From an uncultured Verrucomicrobiota bacterium (GTDB taxonomy: Bacteria > Verrucomicrobiota > Verrucomicrobiia > Limisphaerales > UBA9464), in NCBI GenBank assembly GCA_903896505.1, contig CAITXU010000096.1:1-64000 (forward strand): DNA of 64,000 bases, written 5' to 3'. The notes under the pieces were generated by a model. That model searched no databases and was not told the DNA's origin. It saw only the letters and a list, made by a program, of their open reading frames with translations. How positions within the stretch are numbered: the stretch's first letter is position 1; every line of letters starts with the position of its first letter. Shown in pieces: positions 54,757 through 64,000 of the stretch. The position numbers and the translations under genes were made by a program.

Positions 54757-55261
54757 ATTGGTTTTGTGAGGTCAATGAAGGTCGGAAATTCGTTTTAGTG
54801 GGGCTGCTGTTTCGCGGGCCTGCCGGGCCTTAAGGGTGAACCGGGGTGCTTCGGGACGTGGCGCGGCGCAGCCAACTGGAAAGTCGCCGAAGCGGCAGCA
54901 CCCCACCCGTGGCGCTCCAGAGTCAGGCAGGGTATAACTTGCGAGGCGGACGCGGTACGGACCGCCGCGGCTCGACAGGAGCCTCGCCCTACAGATGTGA
55001 CTGTGATTCATTAGGTTGCAGACGAATCAACCGTTGAGGTCAAACGCTGTTTTTCGGAAGACAGGAATGTCTGTGGTACGGCGTGAGGGTTGGTTCATGG
55101 GTAGGATACACTGGAACGTTGGGAGAAACCCTTGGAAACAGATGAAGGCTGGAGGACGGCAGGGCCGACACCACTATGTTTTTCCGCTTTCAACCTAAGA
55201 TTGCGGCGAACGTGGCGTTATTGGATCATCGGGAAATCGATCCCGTGACGATTTTGGACTT
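54757..55261. other. Intergenic region with dispersed repeats
   Basis: This 505-base gap has no recognised gene. Bases 54940-55020 hold GGACGCGGTACGGACCGCCGCGG-type sequence followed by GGAGCCTCGCCCTAC and TGATTCATTAGGTT, matching 15808-15850. CCGAAGCGGCAGCACCCCAC at about 54888-54907 is similar in style to the other repeats. The promoter of the giant downstream gene is expected near 55195-55255. Confidence 0.55.
54978..55020. repeat. Dispersed repeat shared with 15808-15850
   Basis: GGAGCCTCGCCCTACAGATG is followed by TGATTCATTAGGTTGCA. The copy at 15808 has the same words in the same order. Both are preceded by a G/C-rich flank. Confidence 0.65.
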
Positions 55262-58200
55262 ATGAATTGCCGTACTACGCTGGTGCTGATGCTCAGCCTC
55301 GCCCTTTTTCCGTTTGCCCGGGCGGAAAATGAAATCGGATTTATCGAAACCTTTGCCTTTGCTGAGGACCGGGAGGCGACCCTATCCCTGCTCGTGCCAG
55401 GCACGGAAGAGTCCTATTTTTTCCGGGCGCTTCATTACCAGAACACCCGGCAACGGGAAAAACTGGGTGAAGTCCTCCGGCAATGGGCAACGCGATTCCC
55501 AAAATCGGAGAGGCGTAAAGTCATTGAGCGCCGGGAGTCGTTGTTGACGTACGAAACCGACCCGCAGAAAACCTTGCAGTTCCTTCGCGAAGAATTGCGA
55601 CCACGCCTGGACCACGTTCAGTTAGTCCGTGACCAAAAGCCCAACCTTCCCAGTGCCCTCGACCCCAAGAGTATCGAATCGTCCGTCTACACACAGGCCG
55701 CCCTGGCCACGGATGATCTTCGGGGAATGGACGTTGAGGCGCTCGAGTCCTTGGTGAGCCACCGCACCGCGCTATCGCCCGCACAACGTCGCACGGTGCT
55801 CGGTCGAATCGACCGTCCCGACGTCCCGGGCTTGACCGAACTCCTCATAGAGGACTTGAAGAGCCCTGAAAGCAAAGGCTTCGGCGAATGGCCCATTCAT
55901 CGACTGCTGCTCCCCAGCCAATTGAGCGAAGTGGCCCGGGCACTCCCATCCGTGGTCCGCCAAGCGGCCTTTGTCCAATGTCAGCTCAGTCAATTGGCCC
56001 CAGCCAGTGAGGAAGATATCCGACCGCAGTCCCCTGGACGCGAAGCTTGGCTGGACCGGCTTCTGACGGCGGTCAGGCCGTTGCCCCCGACCTTCAATTC
56101 ACTGAAGGCGTGCATCCTTTATGCCCGACTGGAGCACGACCGGAGTCGGGGGGTCTACTCACGGGAACGCTTCGTCGAATATCTAAAGTTGCCGCGTCCG
56201 GTTTCCTACATCAGTCCCGGATTGATCGAGAAGTCCGGTGGAAATCAGGCCTTGGTCAACCTGGGAGCGGACTTCGCCGACTATCATCTTGGCTTGCCGT
56301 CCATCGGTCGCGACGAACCGTTGGTTCGGGATTTCATTCTCCATTTCGCTGCTGAGGATGCCGATTGGCAATCATGGACCGAGTATCTCATCGAGTCCTG
56401 GGTCAAAGCAGTCTTCGCAGAGGCGAAAATCACCTCGGGCATCGGCGACCCCGAAAAATGGGCATCCCTTCTCTCAGCCTCCGCCTATCAGGCCCTCCGA
56501 GACCGGGTGGATATCGATTTCTCGCCGGTGAATCCCGTTTACTTCGCATCTTCCGACGAAGTGTCCCTGCGGGTCTACCTCAAGAACACGCCCAAACTCA
56601 TCGTCAAAATCTTTGAACTCAACACGTTGAACCTCGCGTCGGTGCAGAGCCGACAGCCCGGTACCGACCTCAACCTGGACGGTTTGGTGGCCAATGCCGA
56701 GCAAACCCATGAGCTCGATCCGATCCCATTCCGAAGGACGACCCGTGAATTCAAGTTCCCGGAACTGCAAGGAAAGCGTGGAGCCTGGATTATTGAATTT
56801 ATCGGAGGCGGAAAATCCTCCCGTGCCCTGATTCGCAAAGGGGACTATCACCTGCTGCAACGCCTCAGTCCGGGAGGAGACCTTCTGACCATATTGGACG
56901 AGTCCCTCCGACCGGCGACCAATGCGGTCGCCTGGCTGGACGGGCGCCAATGGAATCCGAGTCCGAAGACCGGCCAAATCCTCATCCCTTTTGCCCAGCA
57001 GGCTACCCAACGACCCATCACGCTGGCCAACTCCGACGGCGGATTCGCCACCTTGGCCCAGTTCCATCAACACTCCGAATCCTACCGGCTCCATGTGGAC
57101 TTCCACCTGGAGCGGGAACAACTACTGGCCGCTCGAACAGCCACACTGATTGCCCGAACCACCCTGTTGGTCGAGAACACCGTTTTGCCACCGGAGCTGT
57201 TGGAAGACCCGAAGCTCACCTTGACCACCGTTACCGAGGATGGCGTGACGACCACCCAGGAAATCCCGGCGACCGGGCTCACAGCCAACCGGGTTTTCAC
57301 CCACTCGTTTCAGGTGTCGGACCGTCTGGCTCACATTTCCGCCGTTCTGAGCGCCAGGATTTCCTACCTGAGTCGCGGCGGGAAAAAAGAAGAAATATCC
57401 GACTCCCAGGAATGGGATATCAATGGAATTGATGCGACGGATATCACCCAGGACGGCCATCTGGGGCGCTTTGACGGCGGTTACGTGGTCGATCTGCTGG
57501 GCAAGAACGGTGAACCCATTGCGGACCAACCGATCACCTTTGACTTCACTCGTCGCGGATTCAGCCAGACCCAATCCATCCCACTCCAGACCGATGACCA
57601 TGGTCGAATCAACCTGGGCCCGTTAACCCAAATTGATCGCGTCACGGCCCACCTCGCCGGTGGCACCACGCGGAAATGGGTCCTGCCCCACGACAACGTT
57701 CAACTTCCGTCCATTATCCAAGCGACCGCCGGTGACCTCCTTCACCTCCCGTGGGACGGCGGCACGAATGTCTCATCCGTTACCTTGCTGGAACGTCGGA
57801 ATGACGTTTTCCTACCGGTGCCGTCAGCAAAGCTGAATCCAGAGGGTGGCTTCCTGGAAATCAGCGGCCTCGCCCCCGGTGACTACTCGCTTCGAATTCG
57901 GAATCGCCCCACCCCTACAGACGTCGCCGTGCACATTTCTGGAGGACAAAATGAAGCGGGTTGGCTTCTGTCGCCCGCCCGGTTTCTTGAGGCCACCCGC
58001 CTATCTCCGTTGCTGATCGAGTCGGTCGCCATCGGGACCAACGAAGTGACCGTTCAATTGCGAAATTGGGACCCGTTCACCCGTGTACATGTGGCCGGAA
58101 CCCGATTTGTCGCTCAAACCGCCCTGTCCGACAGCTTGGGCGACTTCCCCCGCTCTTCCCCGCAAACAATGGCTGTGGAGAGCAACTCCAGCCGATATGC

Positions 58201-61200
58201 GGCCGGTCGCGAAATCGGGGACGAATATCGCTATATCCTCGAACGCCGATATGCCGCGAAATTCCCGGGCAATCTGCTCGAACGACCCAGTCTGCTCTTG
58301 AATCCGTGGGAGCGAAGGGAAACCGAAACCGCGGCCTTGACGGCAAAGCCTGCATCCGAGCTGGCAGAAATTTCGCGATCCATGGCACGTATGGCTTCAG
58401 CGAACTTTGCGAATAGTGACGCCGCATCGATAAACACTCAGGACCATACCCCCGACGGGAACCTCGATTTTCTGGCAACGTCCGCCCCGCTCCTGGCAAA
58501 TATGATCCCGGATGCTGACGGTCGGATTCGAATTCCCAGCAGCGCCTTGGGCGACCGCCCGCAAGTGCTGGTCTATGCCGAGGACCTTGAGTCGGCCGCA
58601 TGGAAGTTTATTGATGTTCCCTCTTCACCCACCCAATTCAGGGACCTGCGCGTCGCGAAATCTCTGGACCACCAAAAGTCGCTCAGCCAACACCGCGAAG
58701 TCACTCTCCTGAAATCCGGTGACACCCTTCATGTCACCGATATCGCCAATAGCGATGTTGAATTCTATGATTCGCTGAAGGCGGCTTATGCCTTAATCAG
58801 CTCCCTTAGCCACGAGACCAACCTGCCGCCGTTTGCCTGGATTCTCGACTGGCCCAGCCTGAAGGAGGAGGAAAAGCGGTCGAAATACAGCCAGTTTGCC
58901 TGCCACGAACTGAATTTCTTCGTCAGCCGCAAGGACCCCGACTTCTTCCGTCGCGTGATACAGCCCTATCTGCGCAACAAAAAGGAACTGACCTTCCTGG
59001 ACGAGTACCTGTTGGAGCGTCCTCTCCAATCCTACCTTGAACTGACCCGATTCCGGCGGCTCAATGCTGCGGAGCAAGCCCTTCTTTGCCAGCGGCTACC
59101 AGATGCCAAAAAGACCATTCAGAGGCGCCTCCGTGAACTTTGGGAGCTCCTCCCGGTCGTCCCCGAGGAACAAGCACGGCGTTTTGAAGCGGGGCTGAGA
59201 GGACGCACACTCGAGGCCGATTCCACTAACGTGTCGGACCCGGAAGGTTCCTTGAGGCTGAAAGCACCCAAAAATATGACTCCCCTCCCTGGGTCTGCCA
59301 ACGGAGTGGCCTTGGGAGGCCTTCCCATACTCGGAAGACTGGCGAAGGACGAGCTGGTTCTGGAGAGCCGAACCAACGTAAGGGCTGAAGATATACCGAG
59401 AGAAGGCACCAATCACTTCATTGGTAGAAATCCGGTTACCTTCAACTATTTTGGCCTGGAAGAAGCCGAGGGATTGCGCCGGATGGCGGGTGAACAACCC
59501 TATTACCGGGGAGTCGATGGAACCAAGGAATGGGCGGAGAACGATTATTACCACGTCGCACTGAAGGATCAGGAACCCGGTTTAATCCCGGTCAACGGTT
59601 TTTGGGTCGACCTGGCGGAATGGGATGGCTCAGCGCCGTTCCTATCGGCGCGCATCACCGATGCCACCCACAGCTTCGCCGAGATCATGCTGGCCTTGGG
59701 TGTTCTCGACCTTCCGTTCGCGTCGGCAAAACACGCCCATAAGATTGAGAACAACTCCCTGACTCTGACGGCGGCCAGTCCATTGATTGTCTTCCTGCAA
59801 GAGCTTCGGGCCTCTCAACCCACGACGAACGCCACAGCCCCCACAATTCTGGTCAGCGAAAGTTTCTTCGAGAATGGGGATCGCTATCGGGAGGTTGGGA
59901 ATGAACGGTTCGACAAATATGTGTCCGGAGAATTCCTCAGCGGCGTGGTGTACGGTGCCCATGTGGTCTTGAGCAATCCCGGTTCGGCACCGGCCAAGCT
60001 GGATATCCTCACCCAGATTCCGTCCGGTGCCCTCCCCGTGGGCGGCGGCAGGGCCACCCAAAGCCGATACCTTCGCCTGGAGCCGTACGCCACGGAACAG
60101 TTGGAATATCACTTCTATTTCCCCGCGCCGGGCACAAATTCCACCGCCTTTGCTCATTATCCCGTCACTTTGACCTCCGCCGGACAAACGGTCGGGGCGG
60201 CAACAGCTTCTTCGTTTCAGGTAGTGCGAAAATTATCTCGTCCTGACACCGAATCGTGGGACTACCTTTCCCAAAACGCCACCGATGCCGAGGTGCTTAC
60301 CTTCCTGAAACATCAAAACCTGGAGCGCATCGACTGGGAGAAAGTCGCCTGGCGGGCACGAACCCACCCGGACTTTTTCCGGCAAATAACGGCGTTCCTG
60401 GCCAACAACCACGTCTGGAGCGCCGAGATTCTCCCCTACGGACTGGTGCACAACGACATTCCCGCGCTTCGGACTTGGCTGCGCGGTGCTCCAGCCTTCC
60501 TGACCCTATGCGGCCCCTCGCTCAGCAGTCCATTGCTGGAGTTTGATTCGTTCGAGCAACATCAATTCGAACACCTCGAGTTCTCACCGATCGTCAATCA
60601 ACGCATTCACCGCCTGGGCTCCGAACATCGAATTGCCAATCTTGGTCTTCTCAAACAATACCGGGGCTTTCTGGAGAACCTTTCGTTCAAGGCCACCCCC
60701 TCACCGGCTGAGTCGTTGGAAGCCGTCTATTTCTTATTGGTTCAAGATCGAATTGAGGAAGCCATCGCCCGGTTTCACCGACTTCAGCCCGATAAACTGT
60801 CCACGCGACTGCAATACGACTACCTGCGATGCTATGTCGACTTTTATGAGGAACACCTTGCGGATGCCCGGGGACTGGCCTCGCAGTATGCCGACTATCC
60901 GGTGGACCGTTGGCGGACCCGCTTCGCGGAGGTCACGGCGCAATTGGATGAGATCGAAGGAAAGAAAGGCAACCATCCCATCGGAACCCCCGATCGTGAC
61001 CGCCAGCAGGCGGAACTGGCCTCCGCCGCTCCAGGATTCACCTTCCAATTGGATGATCGGAAACTGCGCTTGAATTGGAAAAACCTTCGCGATGTGACCA
61101 TTCATTACTACCTGATGGATCCGGAGCTCCTGTTCAGTAGCAGCCCGTTCGTGGGCGGTGACCCGGGACGATTCAGCATCATTCGGCCCACCCTCACCCA

Positions 61201-61672
61201 ACGTCAGACCCTGCCGGAACAGCAGGACACGTTGGAGATTCCGCTGCCGAGCCAATTTGCCCAGGCGAATGTCCTCATTGAAGTCCTTGGGGCGGGACAG
61301 CGCCAAGTCCAGGCGTTCCACGCCCATACCTTCAAACTCAATGTCGCAGAAACCTTCGGTCAATTGGATGTCCGCGATCAGACCTCGGACAAGCCCATCT
61401 CCAAGGCCTACGTGAAGGCCTATGCCCGTTTGAAAACCGGTGAAATCCGATTCCTGAAAGATGGATACACCGATCGTCGTGGCAAGTTCGACTACGCCAG
61501 CGTCAGTGCCGGGAACTCCTCCCGGTCACCAAGTCCCATCGGCGGCACAGGCGGACTCGACGCTCAAGCCCTGAATGCCAATGAACTGGGGAGTATCGAC
61601 CGCATCTCCATCCTCGTCCTGAGCGATACTCACGGAGCGGCCGTCCGGGAAGTTCAACCGCCCAAGTCCTAA
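55262..61672 (+). CDS. Giant secreted macroglobulin-like protein
   Basis: 2136 residues with signal peptide MNCRTTLVLMLSLALFPFA followed by RAE. Residues about 20-430 are helical. Then come macroglobulin-like beta domains (VSLRVYLKNTPKLIVKIFEL; GYVVDLLGKNGEPIADQPIT; GDYSLRIRN), a long helical middle part, and a C-terminal motif YVKAYARLKTGEIRFLKDGY plus TDRRGKFDYASVS. I recall this ending in a family of about 2000-residue proteins from Planctomycetes, Verrucomicrobia and some protists. No thioester motif (GCGEQ-like) is visible, so covalent trapping as in alpha-2-macroglobulin is unlikely. It probably acts in the periplasm or on the surface. It ends tail-to-tail with the next gene, overlapping it by 4 bases. 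Confidence 0.75.
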   Translation: MNCRTTLVLMLSLALFPFARAENEIGFIETFAFAEDREATLSLLVPGTEESYFFRALHYQNTRQREKLGEVLRQWATRFPKSERRKVIERRESLLTYETDPQKTLQFLREELRPRLDHVQLVRDQKPNLPSALDPKSIESSVYTQAALATDDLRGMDVEALESLVSHRTALSPAQRRTVLGRIDRPDVPGLTELLIEDLKSPESKGFGEWPIHRLLLPSQLSEVARALPSVVRQAAFVQCQLSQLAPASEEDIRPQSPGREAWLDRLLTAVRPLPPTFNSLKACILYARLEHDRSRGVYSRERFVEYLKLPRPVSYISPGLIEKSGGNQALVNLGADFADYHLGLPSIGRDEPLVRDFILHFAAEDADWQSWTEYLIESWVKAVFAEAKITSGIGDPEKWASLLSASAYQALRDRVDIDFSPVNPVYFASSDEVSLRVYLKNTPKLIVKIFELNTLNLASVQSRQPGTDLNLDGLVANAEQTHELDPIPFRRTTREFKFPELQGKRGAWIIEFIGGGKSSRALIRKGDYHLLQRLSPGGDLLTILDESLRPATNAVAWLDGRQWNPSPKTGQILIPFAQQATQRPITLANSDGGFATLAQFHQHSESYRLHVDFHLEREQLLAARTATLIARTTLLVENTVLPPELLEDPKLTLTTVTEDGVTTTQEIPATGLTANRVFTHSFQVSDRLAHISAVLSARISYLSRGGKKEEISDSQEWDINGIDATDITQDGHLGRFDGGYVVDLLGKNGEPIADQPITFDFTRRGFSQTQSIPLQTDDHGRINLGPLTQIDRVTAHLAGGTTRKWVLPHDNVQLPSIIQATAGDLLHLPWDGGTNVSSVTLLERRNDVFLPVPSAKLNPEGGFLEISGLAPGDYSLRIRNRPTPTDVAVHISGGQNEAGWLLSPARFLEATRLSPLLIESVAIGTNEVTVQLRNWDPFTRVHVAGTRFVAQTALSDSLGDFPRSSPQTMAVESNSSRYAAGREIGDEYRYILERRYAAKFPGNLLERPSLLLNPWERRETETAALTAKPASELAEISRSMARMASANFANSDAASINTQDHTPDGNLDFLATSAPLLANMIPDADGRIRIPSSALGDRPQVLVYAEDLESAAWKFIDVPSSPTQFRDLRVAKSLDHQKSLSQHREVTLLKSGDTLHVTDIANSDVEFYDSLKAAYALISSLSHETNLPPFAWILDWPSLKEEEKRSKYSQFACHELNFFVSRKDPDFFRRVIQPYLRNKKELTFLDEYLLERPLQSYLELTRFRRLNAAEQALLCQRLPDAKKTIQRRLRELWELLPVVPEEQARRFEAGLRGRTLEADSTNVSDPEGSLRLKAPKNMTPLPGSANGVALGGLPILGRLAKDELVLESRTNVRAEDIPREGTNHFIGRNPVTFNYFGLEEAEGLRRMAGEQPYYRGVDGTKEWAENDYYHVALKDQEPGLIPVNGFWVDLAEWDGSAPFLSARITDATHSFAEIMLALGVLDLPFASAKHAHKIENNSLTLTAASPLIVFLQELRASQPTTNATAPTILVSESFFENGDRYREVGNERFDKYVSGEFLSGVVYGAHVVLSNPGSAPAKLDILTQIPSGALPVGGGRATQSRYLRLEPYATEQLEYHFYFPAPGTNSTAFAHYPVTLTSAGQTVGAATASSFQVVRKLSRPDTESWDYLSQNATDAEVLTFLKHQNLERIDWEKVAWRARTHPDFFRQITAFLANNHVWSAEILPYGLVHNDIPALRTWLRGAPAFLTLCGPSLSSPLLEFDSFEQHQFEHLEFSPIVNQRIHRLGSEHRIANLGLLKQYRGFLENLSFKATPSPAESLEAVYFLLVQDRIEEAIARFHRLQPDKLSTRLQYDYLRCYVDFYEEHLADARGLASQYADYPVDRWRTRFAEVTAQLDEIEGKKGNHPIGTPDRDRQQAELASAAPGFTFQLDDRKLRLNWKNLRDVTIHYYLMDPELLFSSSPFVGGDPGRFSIIRPTLTQRQTLPEQQDTLEIPLPSQFAQANVLIEVLGAGQRQVQAFHAHTFKLNVAETFGQLDVRDQTSDKPISKAYVKAYARLKTGEIRFLKDGYTDRRGKFDYASVSAGNSSRSPSPIGGTGGLDAQALNANELGSIDRISILVLSDTHGAAVREVQPPKS

Positions 61673-62535
61673 ACAACTTCGACCGGATTGGTCAGGGTAC
61701 CCACTCCCGAAATATCAATTTGAACAACGTCACCCGGCGCAAGGGTGAATTCATTGGGCGGAACCACCCCCGTGCCGGTTAGTAACACCACGCCCATGGG
61801 GAATTGTTGGCTGCGGCCGAGCCAGGCCGCCAACTCGTCAAACGTCCGCTTGATTTGCCCGACTGAAGTTTCACCATGAAATACCGTTGCCCCATCCCGG
61901 ATGATGGAGACCCGGATAGACCAGGTCCGGGCCTCGGCTTCGGTCACTCCCACTCGGACAAACGGACCCAGCGCGCAGGAGGCCCGATAAACCTTGGCTT
62001 GAGGGAGGTACAGGAGATTCTCGCCTTCGATGTCCCGGGAACTCATGTCATTCCCTGCGGTGTACCCGACTAACTCTCCCCGGCTGTTTAGGACCAGCGC
62101 CAACTCCGGCTCGGGAACATTCCATCGGGCGTCGGACCGAATACCAATCCCTTGCCCCGGTCCCACCACCTTTTCACCCAGGGATTTGAAGAATATCTCC
62201 GGCCGATCAGCGGAATAGACCCGGTCGTAGGCGGATGCGCTGAAATCGGATTCCTCCATCCGGGCAGTCTTGCTGCGCAGATAGGTCACACCTGCCGCCC
62301 AAACCTCCTGAGATTCCACCGGGGCCAACATGCGCACTTCTCCCAAAGGGAGACGCCGCAGTGGCTTGTGTACCAAATGGTTCAGGTGGGCACCCAACTG
62401 ATGCACCTCCAGCAGGGCCGTCAGAGAGGCCACTCCGGCAGACGACAAATCGATGACGTGATGCGGGTCCGCATCGGTCACCAAGCCAACGGAAGCGAGC
62501 GGCTGATGGACGGAGACAAATCGGCAGAGTTTCAC
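61669..62535 (-). CDS. Fumarylacetoacetate hydrolase family protein
   Basis: About 288 residues from the GTG at 62535 (VKLCRFVSV, the usual family N-terminus); an ATG at 62598 would add 21 residues. The FAH core is clear: VGPGQGIGIRSDARWNVPEP, with the metal-binding Glu pair in PEPELALVL and the Asp in GNDMSSRDIEGEN. GPFVRVG and LTGTGVVPPNEFTLAPGDVV are the typical ending. Family members cleave or hydrate C-C bonds in 2-oxo acids, for example 2-keto-3-deoxy-L-fuconate or acylpyruvates. The substrate is not evident from neighbours. Confidence 0.85.
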   Translation of the reverse strand: MKLCRFVSVHQPLASVGLVTDADPHHVIDLSSAGVASLTALLEVHQLGAHLNHLVHKPLRRLPLGEVRMLAPVESQEVWAAGVTYLRSKTARMEESDFSASAYDRVYSADRPEIFFKSLGEKVVGPGQGIGIRSDARWNVPEPELALVLNSRGELVGYTAGNDMSSRDIEGENLLYLPQAKVYRASCALGPFVRVGVTEAEARTWSIRVSIIRDGATVFHGETSVGQIKRTFDELAAWLGRSQQFPMGVVLLTGTGVVPPNEFTLAPGDVVQIDISGVGTLTNPVEVV

Positions 62536-62598
62536 CGGCTCGTTGGTAGTGGGTTGGGCCGAAAGTGGAAAGCCGTATTTCTGTGGCGATGGTCTCAA

Positions 62599-62878
62599 AA
62601 GCAGCCACCCCGCCGCACGTCATCCCAAGGTCTTCCATAAATTAACGAATCGGGTTGCCGTGAGCTCAAGGGTCTAAAATTGTGGCAGTGGCGTCCCGCC
62701 GCTTCTTGGATTTGGGCCTTGTGAACGCAGCCCAACCAAACCCTCGCGAGTGAAAAGCGGCGGGACGCCGATTCCACCTTGAGCTACTTGCTCAGCCATT
62801 TCCGGGTTTCATCAGAGCCACTCCCGTTGGGGCGTGAGGAGCGGCAGGATGCCGCTGCCACTTTCCATTCCCAGCCAA
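62599..62878. repeat. Intergenic region with inverted and direct repeats
   Basis: Arms at 62682-62705 (GTGGCAGTGGCGTCCCGCCG) and 62755-62777 (GCGGCGGGACGCCGATTCCAC) form an imperfect inverted repeat with about 50 bases between. A third related copy (GCGGCAGGATGCCGCTGCCAC) is at 62841-62861, and another at about 45709-45729. No gene lies here. Confidence 0.7.
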
Positions 62879-63703
62879 TCAAAGGGCTGATTTCAGGCGG
62901 ACCAACTGCTTCAACAATTCCGGCATCTCGTCGAGCGGGATCATGTTCGGACCATCGCTCATCGCATGGTCCGGGTCGGGATGGGTTTCGATGAACAAAC
63001 CATGGGCACCAGCAGCCACCGCGCTCCGGGCCAGTACCGGCGCAAACTCCCGTTCTCCGGCAGACTTGTCGCCCGCCCCTCCCGGCAATTGAACCGAATG
63101 GGTGGCATCGAAGACAACGGGATAGCCCAACCGGCTCATAATGGGCACCGATCGCATATCGACGACCAGATTGTGATAGCCAAACGTGGTTCCCCGTTCG
63201 GTCAGGAGCAGGCGAGGCTTGCCCCCCGGTGTCGCTTCTGCCGCCTTGCGAACCACATTCGCCATGTCGCCCGGAGCCAGGAATTGCCCCTTCTTGATAT
63301 TCACGATCGCTCCGGTCCCGACCGCCGTGTGAATCAAATCGGTTTGCCGGCAGAGAAACGCCGGAATTTGGAGAACATCGACACTTTCGGCAGCGGCAAC
63401 GGCCTGATCCTCGGTGTGGACGTCGGTCAGAACCGGAACATCCAGGTCACGCCGGATTCGCGCCAGAATCTCCAATCCGGCCCCCAGCCCAGGCCCCCGG
63501 AACGAGGCACCCGAAGACCGGTTGGCTTTGTCGTAGCTGGCCTTAAAAACGTAGGGGATGTCCAGTCGTTGACAGACCTGTTTCAGGCGTTTGGCTACTT
63601 CGAGGCAGAGCTCTTCGCTCTCGATCACGCAGGGACCGGCAATCAAGAACAGCCGCTTCCGCTGGGAGATGGTCCGCCACAACTGCGTCGATGGATGCCG
63701 CAT
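62879..63703 (-). CDS. kdsA: 3-deoxy-8-phosphooctulonate synthase
   Basis: 274 residues of the DAHP/Kdo8P synthase family. [90 protein letters not shown] and [20 protein letters not shown] are diagnostic for KdsA, which condenses PEP with arabinose-5-phosphate for the Kdo of lipopolysaccharide. The KANRSS motif separates it from DAHP synthases. Asn, not Cys, is expected at the metal position in the non-metal class, and VIESE fits either. It is a cytoplasmic enzyme and indicates an LPS-bearing organism. Confidence 0.95.
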   Translation of the reverse strand: MRHPSTQLWRTISQRKRLFLIAGPCVIESEELCLEVAKRLKQVCQRLDIPYVFKASYDKANRSSGASFRGPGLGAGLEILARIRRDLDVPVLTDVHTEDQAVAAAESVDVLQIPAFLCRQTDLIHTAVGTGAIVNIKKGQFLAPGDMANVVRKAAEATPGGKPRLLLTERGTTFGYHNLVVDMRSVPIMSRLGYPVVFDATHSVQLPGGAGDKSAGEREFAPVLARSAVAAGAHGLFIETHPDPDHAMSDGPNMIPLDEMPELLKQLVRLKSAL

Positions 63704-63845
63704 CCCTTGAGGATGGACCAGGCGATGTCATCGGTGAATCACGAAAACGGCGAAGTTTGGCTCACTCAACTTCCGTATTCGTCGACCGTTACGATTTGGG
63801 TCAACTGAATGGTTTTGCTGGGAAAGCAGACGTTCATTGGATTGC

Positions 63846-64000
63846 ATGCTCCCCATGCAGAAACGATTGCTCGGTCAAACCGGACTAGAACTTCCCATTC
63901 TTGGATTTGGAGCAAGCTCACTCGGTCAGGAATTTCGTCCAGTGGGCCTGGACGAAGCCATGGGTGCGGTCCATGCCGCCCTCGATTGCGGTCTCAATTT
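63846..64000 (+). CDS. Aldo/keto reductase, 5' end only
   Basis: The reading frame starts at ATG 63846 (or 63855) and runs off the window. The visible residues MQKRLLGQTGLELPILGFGA followed by SSLGQEF and AALDCGLN are the N-terminal barrel strands of an NADPH-dependent aldo/keto reductase, of the type that includes L-galactose or D-threo-aldose dehydrogenases. The catalytic Tyr/Lys/His lie beyond the end. It is divergent from kdsA. Confidence 0.8.
   Translation, partial: MLPMQKRLLGQTGLELPILGFGASSLGQEFRPVGLDEAMGAVHAALDCGLN

Noticed and set aside
61669..62535. FAH-family gene as part of the ureide pathway
   Set aside because: It is 10 kb from the uricolysis operon on the other strand, and ureidoglycolate lyases of the AllA type are unrelated in motif.
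1..64000. CRISPR arrays, tRNA or rRNA genes
   Set aside because: No regularly spaced short repeats with unique spacers, and no cloverleaf or rRNA sequence was noticed in the gaps; the only regular repeat is the 97-bp unit without spacers.

Overview
The window (about 60% G+C by eye, 64 kb) looks like a chromosomal piece of a Verrucomicrobium, most likely of the Pedosphaera/Limisphaerales type. Reasons: a PVC-type multidomain dehydrogenase with HEAT-like repeats and a terminal cytochrome c, secreted proteins with D-x-D-x-D-G calcium motifs, many giant Sec-secreted proteins, weak or absent Shine-Dalgarno sequences, and short dispersed GC-rich intergenic repeats. No tRNA, rRNA, CRISPR array, transposase or integrase was recognised.

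Layout. (1) 0.3-3.6 kb: an 8-oxoguanine-deaminase-like amidohydrolase faces away from a Rieske oxygenase and an amidase-like protein that appears to lack the catalytic triad. (2) 4.0-13.5 kb: a colinear run of a secreted PQQ dehydrogenase with a cytochrome c insert, an MFS carrier, an enolase-superfamily enzyme, and a 1521-residue secreted fusion of isochorismatase-like, ThuA-like, PVC dehydrogenase, HEAT-like and cytochrome c parts. (3) 13.6-15.6 kb: hflK-hflC. (4) 15.9-25.8 kb: an SGNH hydrolase, a two-gene signalling operon (APC permease fused to a histidine kinase, then a REC-HK-REC-REC hybrid), an orphan kinase, an outer-membrane barrel and a secreted protein of unknown function.

(5) 26.1-45.5 kb, minus strand: the most unusual region. 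Six genes, all with signal peptides, form one apparent operon: a calcium-motif protein, a 617-residue exported protein, a fibre-like protein, a 2417-residue protein whose C-terminal third resembles the channel and TcB-binding part of Tc-toxin A subunits, a 2349-residue SpvB/TcdB/RHS protein (a TcB-TcC fusion), and a second fibre-like protein. The RHS protein ends in a domain resembling the conserved domain of plant IQM calmodulin-binding proteins, followed by three EPxYN repeats that recall EPIYA motifs. I read this as a Sec-exported, Tc-like toxin system with eukaryote-directed features.

(6) 45.9-51.6 kb: a uricolysis cluster. Ureidoglycine-glyoxylate aminotransferase and uricase are on the minus strand; OHCU decarboxylase, HIU hydrolase, allantoate amidohydrolase and allantoinase are on the plus strand in a translationally coupled run. 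Together they take urate through HIU, OHCU, allantoin, allantoate and ureidoglycine. The 8-oxoguanine deaminase at the left edge would supply urate. (7) 51.6-64 kb: a secreted alpha/beta hydrolase, a sialate-O-acetylesterase-like protein, an Ig-domain protein, a 2136-residue secreted macroglobulin-like protein, a fumarylacetoacetate-hydrolase family enzyme, kdsA (so LPS with Kdo, a Gram-negative envelope) and the start of an aldo/keto reductase.

All family assignments come from reading motifs by eye. No database search was run.
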